A stretch of 64,000 nucleotides of DNA. It comes from Paraburkholderia sp. IMGN_8 (lineage in GTDB: Bacteria; Pseudomonadota; Gammaproteobacteria; Burkholderiales; Burkholderiaceae). The notes below the pieces were generated by a model. That model made no database searches, was not told the origin of the DNA, and was given only the letters and a program-made list of their open reading frames with translations. The position numbers were made by a program, and so were the translations under genes. The DNA lies in contig NZ_CP150901.1 of assembly GCF_038050405.1 (NCBI RefSeq), forward strand, positions 2,852,001 through 2,916,000, read 5' to 3'. Shown here piece after piece: positions 26,930 through 35,891 of this stretch. How positions within the stretch are numbered: the first letter of the stretch is position 1; each line of letters starts with the position of its first letter.

Positions 26930-27625
26930 ATGGAACGCTCAATGCATGCCATCCGCTTTCCGGGCGAGAGCGATGAGTACCGGGCGGCGCGCAACCGCCT
27001 GCTCGAGGCCGAAGCCGATCTGCGCAGACAGACTGAACAGGTCGCCGCATTGCGGCGAAGTCTGCCGGACGGTGGCCTGTTGAAGGAGGATTACGTTTTC
27101 GACGAGGCCAGCCCGGGAGCCGCAGGCCGGGTCAAACTTTCGGAACTGTTCCGCGACGGTAAGGACACGCTGATTCTCTACAGCTTCATGTATGGCCCGG
27201 ACATGAAGCAGGCCTGCCCGTCCTGCACGGCGATCCTCGATGGATTGAACGGTGTCGTGCCGCACGCGCTTGAACGCACGAATATCGCCGTCGTGGCCAG
27301 GTCGCCAGTCGAACGCATCAGCAGTTACGCCCGCGAACGCGGCTGGAACCGACTGCGGCTACTCTCGTCAGCCAACAACAGCTACAACGCGGACTACCAG
27401 GGCGAGACAGCCGAAGGCAATCAGAGGCCGGCACTCAACGTATTCGTGCGGCGCGACGGCGCGATCCGGCATTTCTACTGCACCGAGCTGCTCTTCACCA
27501 CACCCGACCCCGGGCAGGATGCCCGGCATGTCGATACGATCTGGCCGCTCTGGAATCTTTTCGACATGACACCGGAAGGACGCGGTACCGACTGGCGTCC
27601 GGCGCTGGCTTATGGGTCCAGCTAA
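26930..27625 (+). CDS. DUF899 thioredoxin-like protein
   Basis: A 231-residue member of DUF899, a thioredoxin-fold family. The segment LILYSFMYGPDMKQACPSCTAILDG carries a CPSC pair in the position of a redox motif. RLLSSANNSYNADY and PALNVFVRRDG are further family signatures. ATG 26930 is chosen over 26927 because AGGAG is 5 bp upstream of it but only 2 bp from the other. Second gene of the SRPBCC operon. The role is unknown. Confidence 0.86.
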   Translation: MERSMHAIRFPGESDEYRAARNRLLEAEADLRRQTEQVAALRRSLPDGGLLKEDYVFDEASPGAAGRVKLSELFRDGKDTLILYSFMYGPDMKQACPSCTAILDGLNGVVPHALERTNIAVVARSPVERISSYARERGWNRLRLLSSANNSYNADYQGETAEGNQRPALNVFVRRDGAIRHFYCTELLFTTPDPGQDARHVDTIWPLWNLFDMTPEGRGTDWRPALAYGSS

Positions 27626-28041
27626 AACTAGCGGCATCAGGCGACGCGCCAAAGTACCGCGCGTTGCCTGAATTCAGACCGAGGGGCAATGTGTGCCCCA
27701 AGCCGCAAGCAATTTCTGAGCGGTCCTTCAGTGTTCTCTCAATCGACTCGGCGTTTTTTTCGGCCAGTCTGCATCCGGCGATCCGTTTGATCCGTAAACG
27801 TCGTTGAGGACTCGCCGCTTCCCCGTGAAGTGACTTTGTTCTTCGTTGAAGGACGGTCTGTCTTTGTGACTGCGATTCACGTTGACGCATCGCCAAGGGT
27901 GTCCTTGCTGTCAGTTTTATGCTCAGAAAGAGTCTCAAGATGCGATGGCAACTACCACAGGAAGCACTCGTTTCGAATGACCGCCGCACTGCTACACTAC
28001 CTCTTACCCCTATCGTGCGCGGCCAACCTGCAGAGAACGCG
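27626..28041. other. Intergenic stretch before the ECF sigma gene
   Basis: Contains a hairpin just after the DUF899 stop and must hold the promoter of the sigma/anti-sigma genes. The sigma frame stays open back to 27919, so part of this stretch could be coding if an upstream start is used. A second short hairpin (GGGGCA-ATGTG-TGCCCC) lies near 27683-27699. Confidence 0.45.
27637..27671 (+). terminator. Hairpin after the SRPBCC-DUF899 operon
   Basis: Arms TCAGGCGACGCGC and GCGCGTTGCCTGA pair over 13 bp with one G-U around a 9-nt loop, starting 12 bp after the DUF899 stop. No T run follows, so it may stabilise the 3' end or act with Rho rather than being a classical terminator. Confidence 0.5.
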
Positions 28042-28641
28042 ATGCACATGCAAGGAGATGCAGCGGCCGACGGCGACCGTATGGCGGATAGCGCCGAAGT
28101 CCGACGTCGCGACGAATTGAACCGGCTTCTGCTCCTGACCGGCGAAGGCGACCAGGCCGCATTCGCCACGCTCTATCAGCGCACCTCTGCAAAGCTGTTC
28201 GGAATCTGCGTGAAGATGCTGCGCGATCGCAGTGAAGCCGAGGACGTGCTTCAGGACGTCTATGTCACGGTATGGCGCCGCGCCGCGATCTTCGACCCGG
28301 GACTGGCCGGCGCCGTCACCTGGCTCGCGGCGATCGCGCGCAACCGGGCGATCGACCGCTTGCGCCGCCGCCGTGAGGAATCGATGGATGAGTCAACGGA
28401 AGAGGAAATCGTCGACGAAACGCCTTCACCGGCCGCGATGGCCGAGCGCAGCCAGGAGCGGCGGCGTCTGGAGCATTGTCTGGAGTTGCTGCCTGCCGAG
28501 CACGGCAAGATCGTGCGGGACGCATTTTTCACGGGCGCGACGTACGCCGAGCTGGCGGAGCGCCTGAGCGTGCCGCTGGGTACCATGAAAAGCTGGATCC
28601 GGCGTAGCCTGATCCAGCTCAGAGCGTGCCTCGATCAATGA
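28042..28641 (+). CDS. ECF-type RNA polymerase sigma factor (SigK-like)
   Basis: About 199 residues from the chosen start. Region 2 (AAFATLYQRTSAKLFGICVKMLRDRSEAEDVLQDVYVTVWRRA, spanning about residues 37-79) and region 4 (ELLPAEHGKIVRDAF, then YAELAERLSVPLGTMKSWIRRSL) are complete, with no anti-sigma or extra domains. The frame opens at 27919; ATG 28042 is chosen because the sequence upstream is not sigma-like, though ATG 28048 or 28081 are possible. Its stop overlaps the anti-sigma start (ATGA), showing translational coupling. The pairing with an RskA-type anti-sigma factor and a fasciclin protein mirrors mycobacterial SigK. Confidence 0.9.
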   Translation: MHMQGDAAADGDRMADSAEVRRRDELNRLLLLTGEGDQAAFATLYQRTSAKLFGICVKMLRDRSEAEDVLQDVYVTVWRRAAIFDPGLAGAVTWLAAIARNRAIDRLRRRREESMDESTEEEIVDETPSPAAMAERSQERRRLEHCLELLPAEHGKIVRDAFFTGATYAELAERLSVPLGTMKSWIRRSLIQLRACLDQ

Positions 28642-29369
28642 ATACGCCATTACACGACCCCGACGACCTGCGGTGTGCCGAGTACGCACTGGGCGTGCTC
28701 GACGCTGCTGAGCGCAAGCAGATCGAAGAGGCCATGCAGCACGATCCTCAGTGGGCGGCGAACGTGGCTCGCTGGCAGAACCGCCTGATGTCGCTGAGCG
28801 AGGATATGGGCGAGATGACGGCGCCTCCGCAGGTGTGGGCGCGCATCCAGTCCGAACTGGGGTTCGCCCGGTCCGCGCCGCGTGGGTCACGCGTCAGGCT
28901 ATGGGACAACATTCGTTTGTGGCGCCTCATCGGCATCGGTTCGAGCGTCGCGGCGGTGGCGCTCGCCATCGTGTCCGTGGTGTCCGTGGTGCCTTTCGGG
29001 CAGGCACCCGTTACGGTGCCGGGCAATCGTGACTACATGGTCGCAAGCCTCGTCCGGCAAGGCGGCGGTGCAGGATGGACCGCCACCGTCGATGTTCAGC
29101 GTGCCCGCATGGTGATCGTTCCCGCAGGCGGCGTACCGGCGGCGGCCGACCGTTCCACCGAACTATGGATCATCCCGCCAGGCGCGCGACCCATCTCGCT
29201 TGGCGTCATTGCCGCAGACCGGCCGACTATCGTGTCGCTGCCACAGGACCGGCTCGCACAGTTGAATCCTCGTACGATCCTGGCTGTGTCGCTGGAACCG
29301 CATGGCGGGTCGCCTACCGGACAACCGACCGGGCCGGTACTGGCGAAAGGGCTCGTCGGCGGGACGTGA
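28638..29369 (+). CDS. RskA-type anti-sigma factor
   Basis: A 243-residue membrane protein. The N-terminal 90 residues form a cytosolic sigma-binding domain (CAEYALGVLDAAERKQIEEAM), one hydrophobic helix follows (IGIGSSVAAVALAIVSVVSV, about 96-115), and the periplasmic part is the RskA domain (ARMVIVPAGGVPAAADRSTELWI). ATG 28638 overlaps the sigma stop codon as ATGA. It should hold the sigma factor at the membrane until a signal triggers release. Confidence 0.9.
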   Translation: MNTPLHDPDDLRCAEYALGVLDAAERKQIEEAMQHDPQWAANVARWQNRLMSLSEDMGEMTAPPQVWARIQSELGFARSAPRGSRVRLWDNIRLWRLIGIGSSVAAVALAIVSVVSVVPFGQAPVTVPGNRDYMVASLVRQGGGAGWTATVDVQRARMVIVPAGGVPAAADRSTELWIIPPGARPISLGVIAADRPTIVSLPQDRLAQLNPRTILAVSLEPHGGSPTGQPTGPVLAKGLVGGT

Positions 29370-29498
29370 GCTGTTCCTGCCGCCATGTTCTTCGCGTGTA
29401 TCCGTATTTAATCGAAGCGCGTGCATCCGCTGGTCCGTTTGACCCGTATCTTCGATTGCTTCCAGTCCGGAAGCGTCGATCTTTCGGGGAGAACCGAA

Positions 29499-30083
29499 AT
29501 GCAATCCTGCAACGATATGAAGACCATCGGCGCGATGCTCGCGCTCGCACTGACCTTGGGCGTGGCGACGCCGGCCGCTACGGCCGGATCGATGTCCACG
29601 GATAACACCGTGGAAGTCGGCGGTGCGCCGATGTACCCATCAAAAAATATCATCGATAACGCGGTGAAATCGAAGGACCACACAACCCTGGTTGCGGCCG
29701 TCAAGGCCGGCGGTCTCGTGGATACGCTCTCTAGCAAGGGGCCATTTACGGTCTTCGCACCGACCAACGAAGCATTCGCGGCATTGCCGGCCGGGACGGT
29801 CGAAACGCTGCTCAAACCCGAGAACAAGACGACCCTGGTGAAGGTGCTCACGTATCACGTCGTGCCGGGCCGGGTCACCGCACACGACCTCGCCATGGCA
29901 GTCGAACAAGGGGGCGGCAAGGCAAGCCTGAAAACGGTCGAGGGCGATTCGCTTATCGTCAGCAAGGACGGCAAAGGTTGGGCCATCACCGATGACAAAG
30001 GGGATGTCGCCCATGTGACGATTGGCGACGTCATGCAATCCAACGGTGTGATTCATGTCGTCGACACGGTGCTGATGCCTTGA
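29499..30083 (+). CDS. Exported fasciclin (FAS1) domain protein
   Basis: A 194-residue secreted protein. A signal peptide (MKTIGAMLALALTLGVATPAATA region, start either ATG 29499 or 29517) precedes one FAS1 domain: NIIDNAVKSKDHTTLVAAVKAGGL at its start, FTVFAPTNEAFAALP (motif H1), and TYHVVPGRVT and GVIHVVDTVLMP (motif H2). FAS1 domains mediate adhesion or ligand binding. GGGGAGA lies 5-11 bp before 29499. It follows the anti-sigma gene by 129 bp and is probably a target of the sigma factor. Confidence 0.9.
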   Translation: MQSCNDMKTIGAMLALALTLGVATPAATAGSMSTDNTVEVGGAPMYPSKNIIDNAVKSKDHTTLVAAVKAGGLVDTLSSKGPFTVFAPTNEAFAALPAGTVETLLKPENKTTLVKVLTYHVVPGRVTAHDLAMAVEQGGGKASLKTVEGDSLIVSKDGKGWAITDDKGDVAHVTIGDVMQSNGVIHVVDTVLMP

Positions 30084-30133
30084 CGTCCGTGTGAAAATCT
30101 CGGGGCACCGAAACGTAAGTGGCGTCATCATGA

Positions 30134-30161
30134 TCGCGGGCCGCGCGCAACCGGCCCGCGA
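30134..30161. terminator. Bidirectional hairpin between converging genes
   Basis: Perfect 10-bp arms TCGCGGGCCG and CGGCCCGCGA with an 8-nt loop lie in the 81-bp gap between the converging fasciclin (stop 30083) and histidine-kinase (stop 30165) genes. It can fold in either transcript. There is no T run on either side. Confidence 0.6.
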
Positions 30162-30164
30162 CGA

Positions 30165-31658
30165 TCATCGCGACTCGAAGACGCCCTGCCCCGCGGGCGC
30201 GGCACACACGGCGCGACTCGCCTCTGCCTCGGGCATGACCGCCTCCGGTTGCGTGCTCACGGCCAAGGTCGCAAGCGGCAAGCGAACCACGAATTCGGAG
30301 CCCGTGCCCGGACCGTTGGAGAACGCCTCGACAGTACCGCCGTGGTCCGCGACGATATCGCGGACCACCGACAAACCGAGCCCGAGACCGTTCACGGCAA
30401 GCGCGTGGCCCGCGAGACCGCGAGCGTACGGCTTGAAGATCGTCGCGAGTTCGCCGGGCGCGATGCCGATGCCGTTGTCGCGCACGCTGATGTAGCAGTA
30501 GCGCCCGGCGCGCGCCGCCATCACCTTCACGGAATCCGTGGCCGCGGAATATTTGAGCGCGTTCAACATCAGGTTGACGAACACCTGAGTCAGCTTGCCG
30601 AAGTCACCTTGCACCAGCAGCGGCGCGCTGCTTGCCGTCAGATGAATCGGCGCATGCGCAGGCACGCCCAATTCGGCGACCTGACTGCAATGCGCAAGAA
30701 GGTCGTCGACATCCACGCATGTAGGATGTGCAGCTTGCGTATCCGGCAACGGATGCATCGGCGCCTCGTCGGCTTGCTCATGTGTGCTCGCATGCTGAGC
30801 GTGGGCCGGCGCCATCAATTGCTCGGCTAACTGACCCAGCAGGCTCGCTTGCCGCGATAGCAGAAGCGCGTATCGAGAGAGCTGCTCGTCGTGGCCGTAG
30901 TGAGCGTTCAGCAGACGAGCGAGCAGGCCGAGTGGCGTGATCGCGTTGCGGATCTCATGGCCGATCATCGGCCCGATGGCGGGTTGGTTCGCTTCGTCGT
31001 CAGTGTCAGTCTGGTCGCGAGCGGTCGCGATCCGGGGGCATGAAGTTTCCGCGGTCTCCGGGCCGCCTTGTTTGTGCGGCCGTTCTGCGCGTTCGGCACG
31101 CTGCGGCTCCACCATCGCATCATGCAAGCGTTCGATTTCGCGAGTCTGCGCGGTGCGAAGCTGCTGCACGCAGTAGGTGCACATCCCGATGATCGGACAA
31201 GCGGCCAGCCGATGCTTCAATGCCGCTTCATAGTCGAGCAATGCGGCCCAATCGGTGGTTTCGTTGCAGACAGCGTCGCCGGCTACCCTCAGCCCTTCGA
31301 AGCCGCGCCCGAGCGCGTCGTTGATCGCCGCGGACCACAAGCTGACCGTGGCGCCGCCGTCGAATCCGCTTTTAGGGCGGGCGTAGAGTTGCGCGCCATC
31401 GAGAATCTGCAATTGGCCCGATGCGACGTATTCAGCGAGCGCGGGTGCCGTCCGCGTGAGCATATAGCGAGCTTTGTCCGGTCCCAGCAGCGCCGGCGCG
31501 ACCCACACGCCTACTTCGCGATTGGCGAGTCCCGCATGCAGGAATTCCGCCGTGACGCTGAGTAGTTCGCTACGCGATTCGTAGAAGTGACACAGATGAG
31601 TGCCCCATGAGATAGGGCCAAGCGCGGCAAAACCGCTTTTACGAGATCCGGTGGTCAT
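30165..31658 (-). CDS. Histidine kinase with MEDS sensor domain
   Basis: About 497 residues with no membrane helix, so cytoplasmic. The first 190 residues match the MEDS domain (GTHLCHFYESRSELLSVTAEFLHAGLANREVGVWV region, then a C-x-x-C-like IIGMCTYC). After a linker come the phosphoacceptor box IGHEIRNAITPLG (His about 233), N box VNLMLNALKYS, G1 DNGIGI and G2 GLGLGLSVV. MEDS proteins often sense redox or C1-compounds; the ligand here is unknown. ATG 31658 has AGGGA upstream and is preferred to the GTG at 31709. No adjacent response regulator. Confidence 0.87.
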   Translation of the reverse strand: MTTGSRKSGFAALGPISWGTHLCHFYESRSELLSVTAEFLHAGLANREVGVWVAPALLGPDKARYMLTRTAPALAEYVASGQLQILDGAQLYARPKSGFDGGATVSLWSAAINDALGRGFEGLRVAGDAVCNETTDWAALLDYEAALKHRLAACPIIGMCTYCVQQLRTAQTREIERLHDAMVEPQRAERAERPHKQGGPETAETSCPRIATARDQTDTDDEANQPAIGPMIGHEIRNAITPLGLLARLLNAHYGHDEQLSRYALLLSRQASLLGQLAEQLMAPAHAQHASTHEQADEAPMHPLPDTQAAHPTCVDVDDLLAHCSQVAELGVPAHAPIHLTASSAPLLVQGDFGKLTQVFVNLMLNALKYSAATDSVKVMAARAGRYCYISVRDNGIGIAPGELATIFKPYARGLAGHALAVNGLGLGLSVVRDIVADHGGTVEAFSNGPGTGSEFVVRLPLATLAVSTQPEAVMPEAEASRAVCAAPAGQGVFESR

Positions 31659-32100
31659 CGTTTCCCTGAAAGTGCGTGGGTCAAGAACCACAGTCGCGCT
31701 AGTCGGCACGTTTGCCTGCGCGCTCGAATATGAATATCACGGCACCTCGCGCGCAAGTTCGTCAATCCTGAAGACAGGGGACGAAACAGCCGCAGTCGGT
31801 TCGTGATGCTGAATCAGCAGGAAATCAAGGTACGTGAGGGGAATATTTAAAAACATACTTGTTTTCCCTAGCCGCATCTTTGCTGCTAAAACGCATGTTT
31901 GTCATACGCGTGTCATGGTGGCGAAGGGTGGCACTGGGTGACGACGTCGACGCCGAACGTCCACACGCCTGAGCTGGCACCGGGTGAAAACGGCTGACCG
32001 GGGGCCGGCACGCACCGAATGCCAATCAAACGTGCGAGGGCGCGTTGTACGGGACACGAGAGTCAGCGCGCCTATTGCAACATGACTGGCGCGATAGACT
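31659..32100. other. Intergenic stretch between two minus-strand genes
   Basis: No gene was recognised. It holds the promoter of the kinase gene and the end of the solute-binding-domain regulator gene. An A/T-rich patch near 31845-31900 is the most promoter-like part; no terminator with T run was seen. Confidence 0.45.
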
Positions 32101-33747
32101 TCACCGCTCGTAACGGATGCCCGCTAGTGCGTCCTGGAGCTTGCCGAGCCCTGCGCATACGTCCTGGGTGCCATCGAACAGCAACGCTTGCAGATGGTTG
32201 CTCAGGATTTGCGTCAGGTCGTGGTATCGCGGCGCAGCCGGGCATGGACAAGCCTGAATCCCGCCGGTCTTGGCGAGCTGATCCATCACCGCAATGACGC
32301 GATTGCGCTGCAATACGTAGCGATCTTCCGCGACCGAGTGACGGGCGTTACCCGCAGCGCCGTGGAGAACAAAATACTTCATCAATTCTGGCGAAGTCAG
32401 CGTTTCGACCGCGTTCCATGCCCACGTTGCCGCGACTTCCCCGTTTCTCGACGGAATCGCCAGGAGCGCGCCGCCGAGCGGCGAAACCGGCGTCATGCCG
32501 GGCGCAAACGTCGGATGCAATTGCAGCCCGATGCGACCGCCTTTCTGCAACAGCGCGTGGCTGTCGAGCATGCCGTACCGATTCGACCAGTGGTAGCACA
32601 TGGCCGCGTGCCCGGAGCCGAATATCTGGGCGTTGCGCACCCAGTGAACGCTGCGCACCTGAACGGGCGAATAGGGAATCAACTCTCGAAGATATTCGAT
32701 GACGCGCCTGCCGGCTTCACTATCGACCTGCAGAACATCCTCCTCGACCGAAAGCGCCCCTTGCGCCCCGAGAATCTGCAGAAACGATTCGGCCAGCGGC
32801 AAGCCCGGTGCCGCGTTCCACGAGATACCCGCACGATTCTGGCTCGGCCGCTGCAAGCGGCGCGCGCAGTGAACGACCTCCTCGAAGCTGCTGGGAGGGC
32901 TGAGGCCTTCGGCCTCGAACAGGTCCTGGCGGTACCAGAGAAAATCGAGAGTCGGTTGCAGCGGAATCGCGTACAACTGTCCGTTGCTCCATCCGGCGCG
33001 CCAAACTGCGTCGCAGAAGTCCGCGCCGGAAAACCGTCCGCCTGCTTTTAACGCCTGTAGTTCGAGCAAGTGTCCGTCCCCGGACAATTCGGCCAGCCAC
33101 GGAAACGGAATGGCGACGATTAGCGGAGCCAGCGCCTGGACGCGAGGCTCGCCTGCCAGCGCGTCATTGAGCGCCTGACGGTACGCGTCCTGCGGATACG
33201 TCATCACACGCAGGCGAACCCCCAGGAAGCGTTCGATGTCGGTGCGATTGTGCTTGACGATGTCGAAAACCGGATCCTCATAGGCGACGAGCGTCAATTC
33301 AATCGCATCGTTGAAACCCTGGGCCGCGGCGCGCGGCCATGCAATGCCCTGCGCGGGCGCGAGGCTCGCTGCGTCAAAACGATCGAACGAACCGGTATCG
33401 CTGACTCCCATGATGAGGCGGATAGTCTGCTCGGTGATGCTGTCGAGGCGCTCGAGCAGCGCAGCGGACGGGATCACCGCGGCGCGGCTGCCGGTGCCGG
33501 AACGGGGGCGAAATTGCAGCCAACCTTTGGCTTTCAGAGCGAACACGGCGCGGCGCGCACTCGTGCGAGGCAAGCCGGACAGATCGGCCAGCGCAGTGAT
33601 CGTGGTGTGCCTGTCGCTCAGATGGCTCTGCAGCAGCGCGCCAAGCACCGGCCACATGGCCTGCGCATCGTCGCCGAGTTCGCTGCGCAGTATCTCCGAT
33701 AGCTTGTCGATGACGGCGATCGCGGCACGGCGATCATGGGTATGCAT
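32101..33747 (-). CDS. One-component regulator: winged helix fused to family-1 solute-binding domain
   Basis: About 548 residues, no signal peptide or membrane segment. Residues 30-100 are a winged helix (ITALADLSGLPRTSARRAVFALKAKGWLQF, about 48-77). From about residue 120 the protein resembles family-1 (MalE-like) ABC sugar-binding proteins: YAIPLQPTLDFLWYRQDLFEAEG, the LGGALLAIPS hinge strand and WAWNAVETLTSPELM. A cytoplasmic solute-binding domain attached to a DNA-binding domain should act as a sugar-sensing regulator, as in SgrR (where the domain is the peptide-type family 5). ATG 33747 has GGGAGAG 7 bp upstream; ATG 33807 lacks one. It diverges from a sugar or polyol cluster. Confidence 0.8.
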   Translation of the reverse strand: MHTHDRRAAIAVIDKLSEILRSELGDDAQAMWPVLGALLQSHLSDRHTTITALADLSGLPRTSARRAVFALKAKGWLQFRPRSGTGSRAAVIPSAALLERLDSITEQTIRLIMGVSDTGSFDRFDAASLAPAQGIAWPRAAAQGFNDAIELTLVAYEDPVFDIVKHNRTDIERFLGVRLRVMTYPQDAYRQALNDALAGEPRVQALAPLIVAIPFPWLAELSGDGHLLELQALKAGGRFSGADFCDAVWRAGWSNGQLYAIPLQPTLDFLWYRQDLFEAEGLSPPSSFEEVVHCARRLQRPSQNRAGISWNAAPGLPLAESFLQILGAQGALSVEEDVLQVDSEAGRRVIEYLRELIPYSPVQVRSVHWVRNAQIFGSGHAAMCYHWSNRYGMLDSHALLQKGGRIGLQLHPTFAPGMTPVSPLGGALLAIPSRNGEVAATWAWNAVETLTSPELMKYFVLHGAAGNARHSVAEDRYVLQRNRVIAVMDQLAKTGGIQACPCPAAPRYHDLTQILSNHLQALLFDGTQDVCAGLGKLQDALAGIRYER

Positions 33748-33809
33748 GGCAAGGCTCTCCCGCAACTGTCCGGATAGCCGGGGGATGGCTTTATCCGCTC
33801 GCAACATAA

Positions 33810-33850
33810 TACGATAACCTGTTGATTAATATGCAAATAACCATAATGGA
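33810..33850. promoter_or_regulatory. AT-rich divergent promoter region with direct repeat
   Basis: The 200-bp gap between the regulator gene (minus) and the binding-protein gene (plus) has an AT-rich core with two ATAACC repeats (33814-33819 and 33837-33842), 23 bp apart. It is the likely control region of both transcripts and a candidate binding site for the divergent regulator. No perfect dyad was found. Confidence 0.4.
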
Positions 33851-33948
33851 TATTTCCGCGCACTAGTTCGGCGACGGCTCCGTCATAGGATGCAGACACG
33901 CAGCGGTTCTACGGCCGCACGCGGACAAAAACGAACCGGAGACGACGC

Positions 33949-34965
33949 ATGAGACGAGTGGCACGCTTAACAGCCGCATGGGCCGTGCTGGCATTCAGCC
34001 TGCACGCGGTAGCCGATACGCGATTCGTGGTGGTAACGCACGCGCCCGACGCGGACCCGTTCTGGAATGTGGTCAAGAGCGGTATCCGGGACGCCGAGAA
34101 GGATTTCGGCGTGGCGGCGGACTATCGCAATCCTCCCAACGGCGATCTCGCCGACATGACTCACCTGCTCGACCAGGCCGGCGCCCGCCGCTATGACGGC
34201 GTGGCGACGACGATCGCCGATCTCGACGTGGTCAAGCGCCCAGTAAAAGCGATCGTGGCCAAGGGCGTGCCGGTCATCACGTTTAACTCGGGGACGGCGA
34301 AGCAAAGCGACGAGTTGGGTGCGCTGCTGCACGTCGGCCAGCCCGAGTACGAGGCCGGCAAGGAGGCCGGTCAACGGGCGAAGGCGGCAGGCGTCAATAG
34401 CTTCCTGTGCGTCAACAACAACGTAACCAACCCGGAGTCGTTCGAGCGTTGCAGGGGATTTGCTGAAGCCATCGGCGCGGACTTCAGGAAGTCGACCCTC
34501 GATTCCGGCAACGACCCGACCGAAGTCGAGAGCAGGGTGTTCGCAACGTTGCACAAACGGCCCGGGACGCAGGCTGTGCTGACACTAGGGCCGACGTCAG
34601 CCGTGCCCGCGTTGCGCGCGGTCCAGAAGCTCGGGTTGACAGGGAAGATCTATTTCGCGACGTTCGACCTGACGCCCGAAGTCGACAAGGCGATCGAGGG
34701 AGGCACAGTCGCATTCGCGATCGACCAGCAGCCGTACCTGCAGGGCTATATCCCTATCGCGCTCCTCGCGATCATGAAGCGGGACAACTCTCGCGACGTC
34801 GGCAACGCATGCGCCACGCTCGCCGCCGACCCGAAGTTCAAGCAGCGTCTTGCGACCTACGGCCTCACGCCGCATTTCGGGCCACGCGGCGTGGATACCG
34901 GTCCCGGCTTCGTCACGCGCGAGAACGTGCGGCTGGTCGAAAAATACGCAGGACAGTATCGCTGA
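33949..34965 (+). CDS. Periplasmic sugar-binding protein (ABC type)
   Basis: A 338-residue protein with a Sec signal (ARLTAAWAVLAFSLHAVADT, cleavage about residue 22) and a class I periplasmic-binding fold (FVVVTHAPDADPFWNVVKSGIRDAEKDFG, then VITFNSGT and GYIPIALLAI). It resembles ribose/rhizopine-type binding proteins. ATG 33949 has GGAG 7 bp upstream. It begins a plus-strand cluster with an isomerase-like enzyme and a Gfo/Idh dehydrogenase, but no ABC permease or ATPase is adjacent, so its transporter must be elsewhere, or it serves only as a sensor. Confidence 0.86.
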   Translation: MRRVARLTAAWAVLAFSLHAVADTRFVVVTHAPDADPFWNVVKSGIRDAEKDFGVAADYRNPPNGDLADMTHLLDQAGARRYDGVATTIADLDVVKRPVKAIVAKGVPVITFNSGTAKQSDELGALLHVGQPEYEAGKEAGQRAKAAGVNSFLCVNNNVTNPESFERCRGFAEAIGADFRKSTLDSGNDPTEVESRVFATLHKRPGTQAVLTLGPTSAVPALRAVQKLGLTGKIYFATFDLTPEVDKAIEGGTVAFAIDQQPYLQGYIPIALLAIMKRDNSRDVGNACATLAADPKFKQRLATYGLTPHFGPRGVDTGPGFVTRENVRLVEKYAGQYR

Positions 34966-35047
34966 CAGGACGCACCGCCGCGACGACGGTCAGGCTGGGC
35001 CGCGCGACGGCATGAAATCCAGCCGTGGATGATCAGGAGGATCACGC

Positions 35048-35839
35048 ATGTTTCAACTTGCAGTATGTGCGGAAATGGTTTTCCGCGACCTGCCGTTCGT
35101 CGAGCGCGTCAGAAAGATTGCCAGGATGGGCTTCCAGGTCGAGATCTGGGATTGGACGAGGCACGACATCGACGCGCTGCTCGGTACGGGGGCAACGTTT
35201 TCGTCGATGACAGGTTACGTCGAAGGCGATCTGATCACGGCAGACGGGGCACAAGCGCTGCTGCGTACCGCCGCGCAATCCATCGAGGTCGCGGCGCGAC
35301 TGCGCTGCCCGCGCCTGAATCTGCACGGTACCGGACTGGACGGGACCGGCATGCCCGTGAAGCCGACACCGGTCGTATCGGGCGCGATGTGGCTTGCCGC
35401 GCAGCGCACGCTGGCGAAGGTGGCCGACCTCGGGCAGCGTGCAGGCGTCACTTTCTGCCTCGAGAACCTCAACACCGAGGTAGACCATCCTGGGGTGCCG
35501 TTTGCGCGTGCAGCCGATACGCTCGCGCTGGTTGAAGCGGTAGATAACCCGCATCTTCGGCTCAATCTGGATCTCTATCACGCGCAAATCGGCGAAGGCA
35601 ACCTGATCGAACTGGTTCGCCGCGCACTCCCCTTCGTTGGCGAAATCCAGGTTGCCGATGTTCCCGGACGCTGCGAACCTGGCACCGGCGAGATTAATTA
35701 CCCGGCGATCGCGCGGGCGCTGGCGGAGGCCGGCTACCGAGGCACGGTCGCGCTGGAGGCCTGGGCGAGCGGAAACGACGAACAGGCCTTGCAGCGATTC
35801 CGTGACGCCTTCCCGGCGCACGCGGGCGTCACCGCCTGA
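35048..35839 (+). CDS. Hydroxypyruvate-isomerase-like TIM-barrel protein
   Basis: A 263-residue xylose-isomerase-type TIM barrel of the hydroxypyruvate isomerase family (usual length about 260). FCLENLNTEVDHPG carries a metal-binding Glu, NLDLYHAQIGEGNL and QVADVPGRCEPGTGEINY contain conserved Asp/His/Arg residues, and VALEAW the final Glu. It probably isomerises an alpha-hydroxy/keto sugar intermediate. ATG 35048 has GGAGG 7 bp upstream. It follows the binding-protein gene by 82 bp and precedes the dehydrogenase by 52 bp. Confidence 0.86.
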   Translation: MFQLAVCAEMVFRDLPFVERVRKIARMGFQVEIWDWTRHDIDALLGTGATFSSMTGYVEGDLITADGAQALLRTAAQSIEVAARLRCPRLNLHGTGLDGTGMPVKPTPVVSGAMWLAAQRTLAKVADLGQRAGVTFCLENLNTEVDHPGVPFARAADTLALVEAVDNPHLRLNLDLYHAQIGEGNLIELVRRALPFVGEIQVADVPGRCEPGTGEINYPAIARALAEAGYRGTVALEAWASGNDEQALQRFRDAFPAHAGVTA

Positions 35840-35891
35840 ATTGGCAGCCTGATCACAGGTTGACGCAACCATCTTAAACATAGGATTACGT

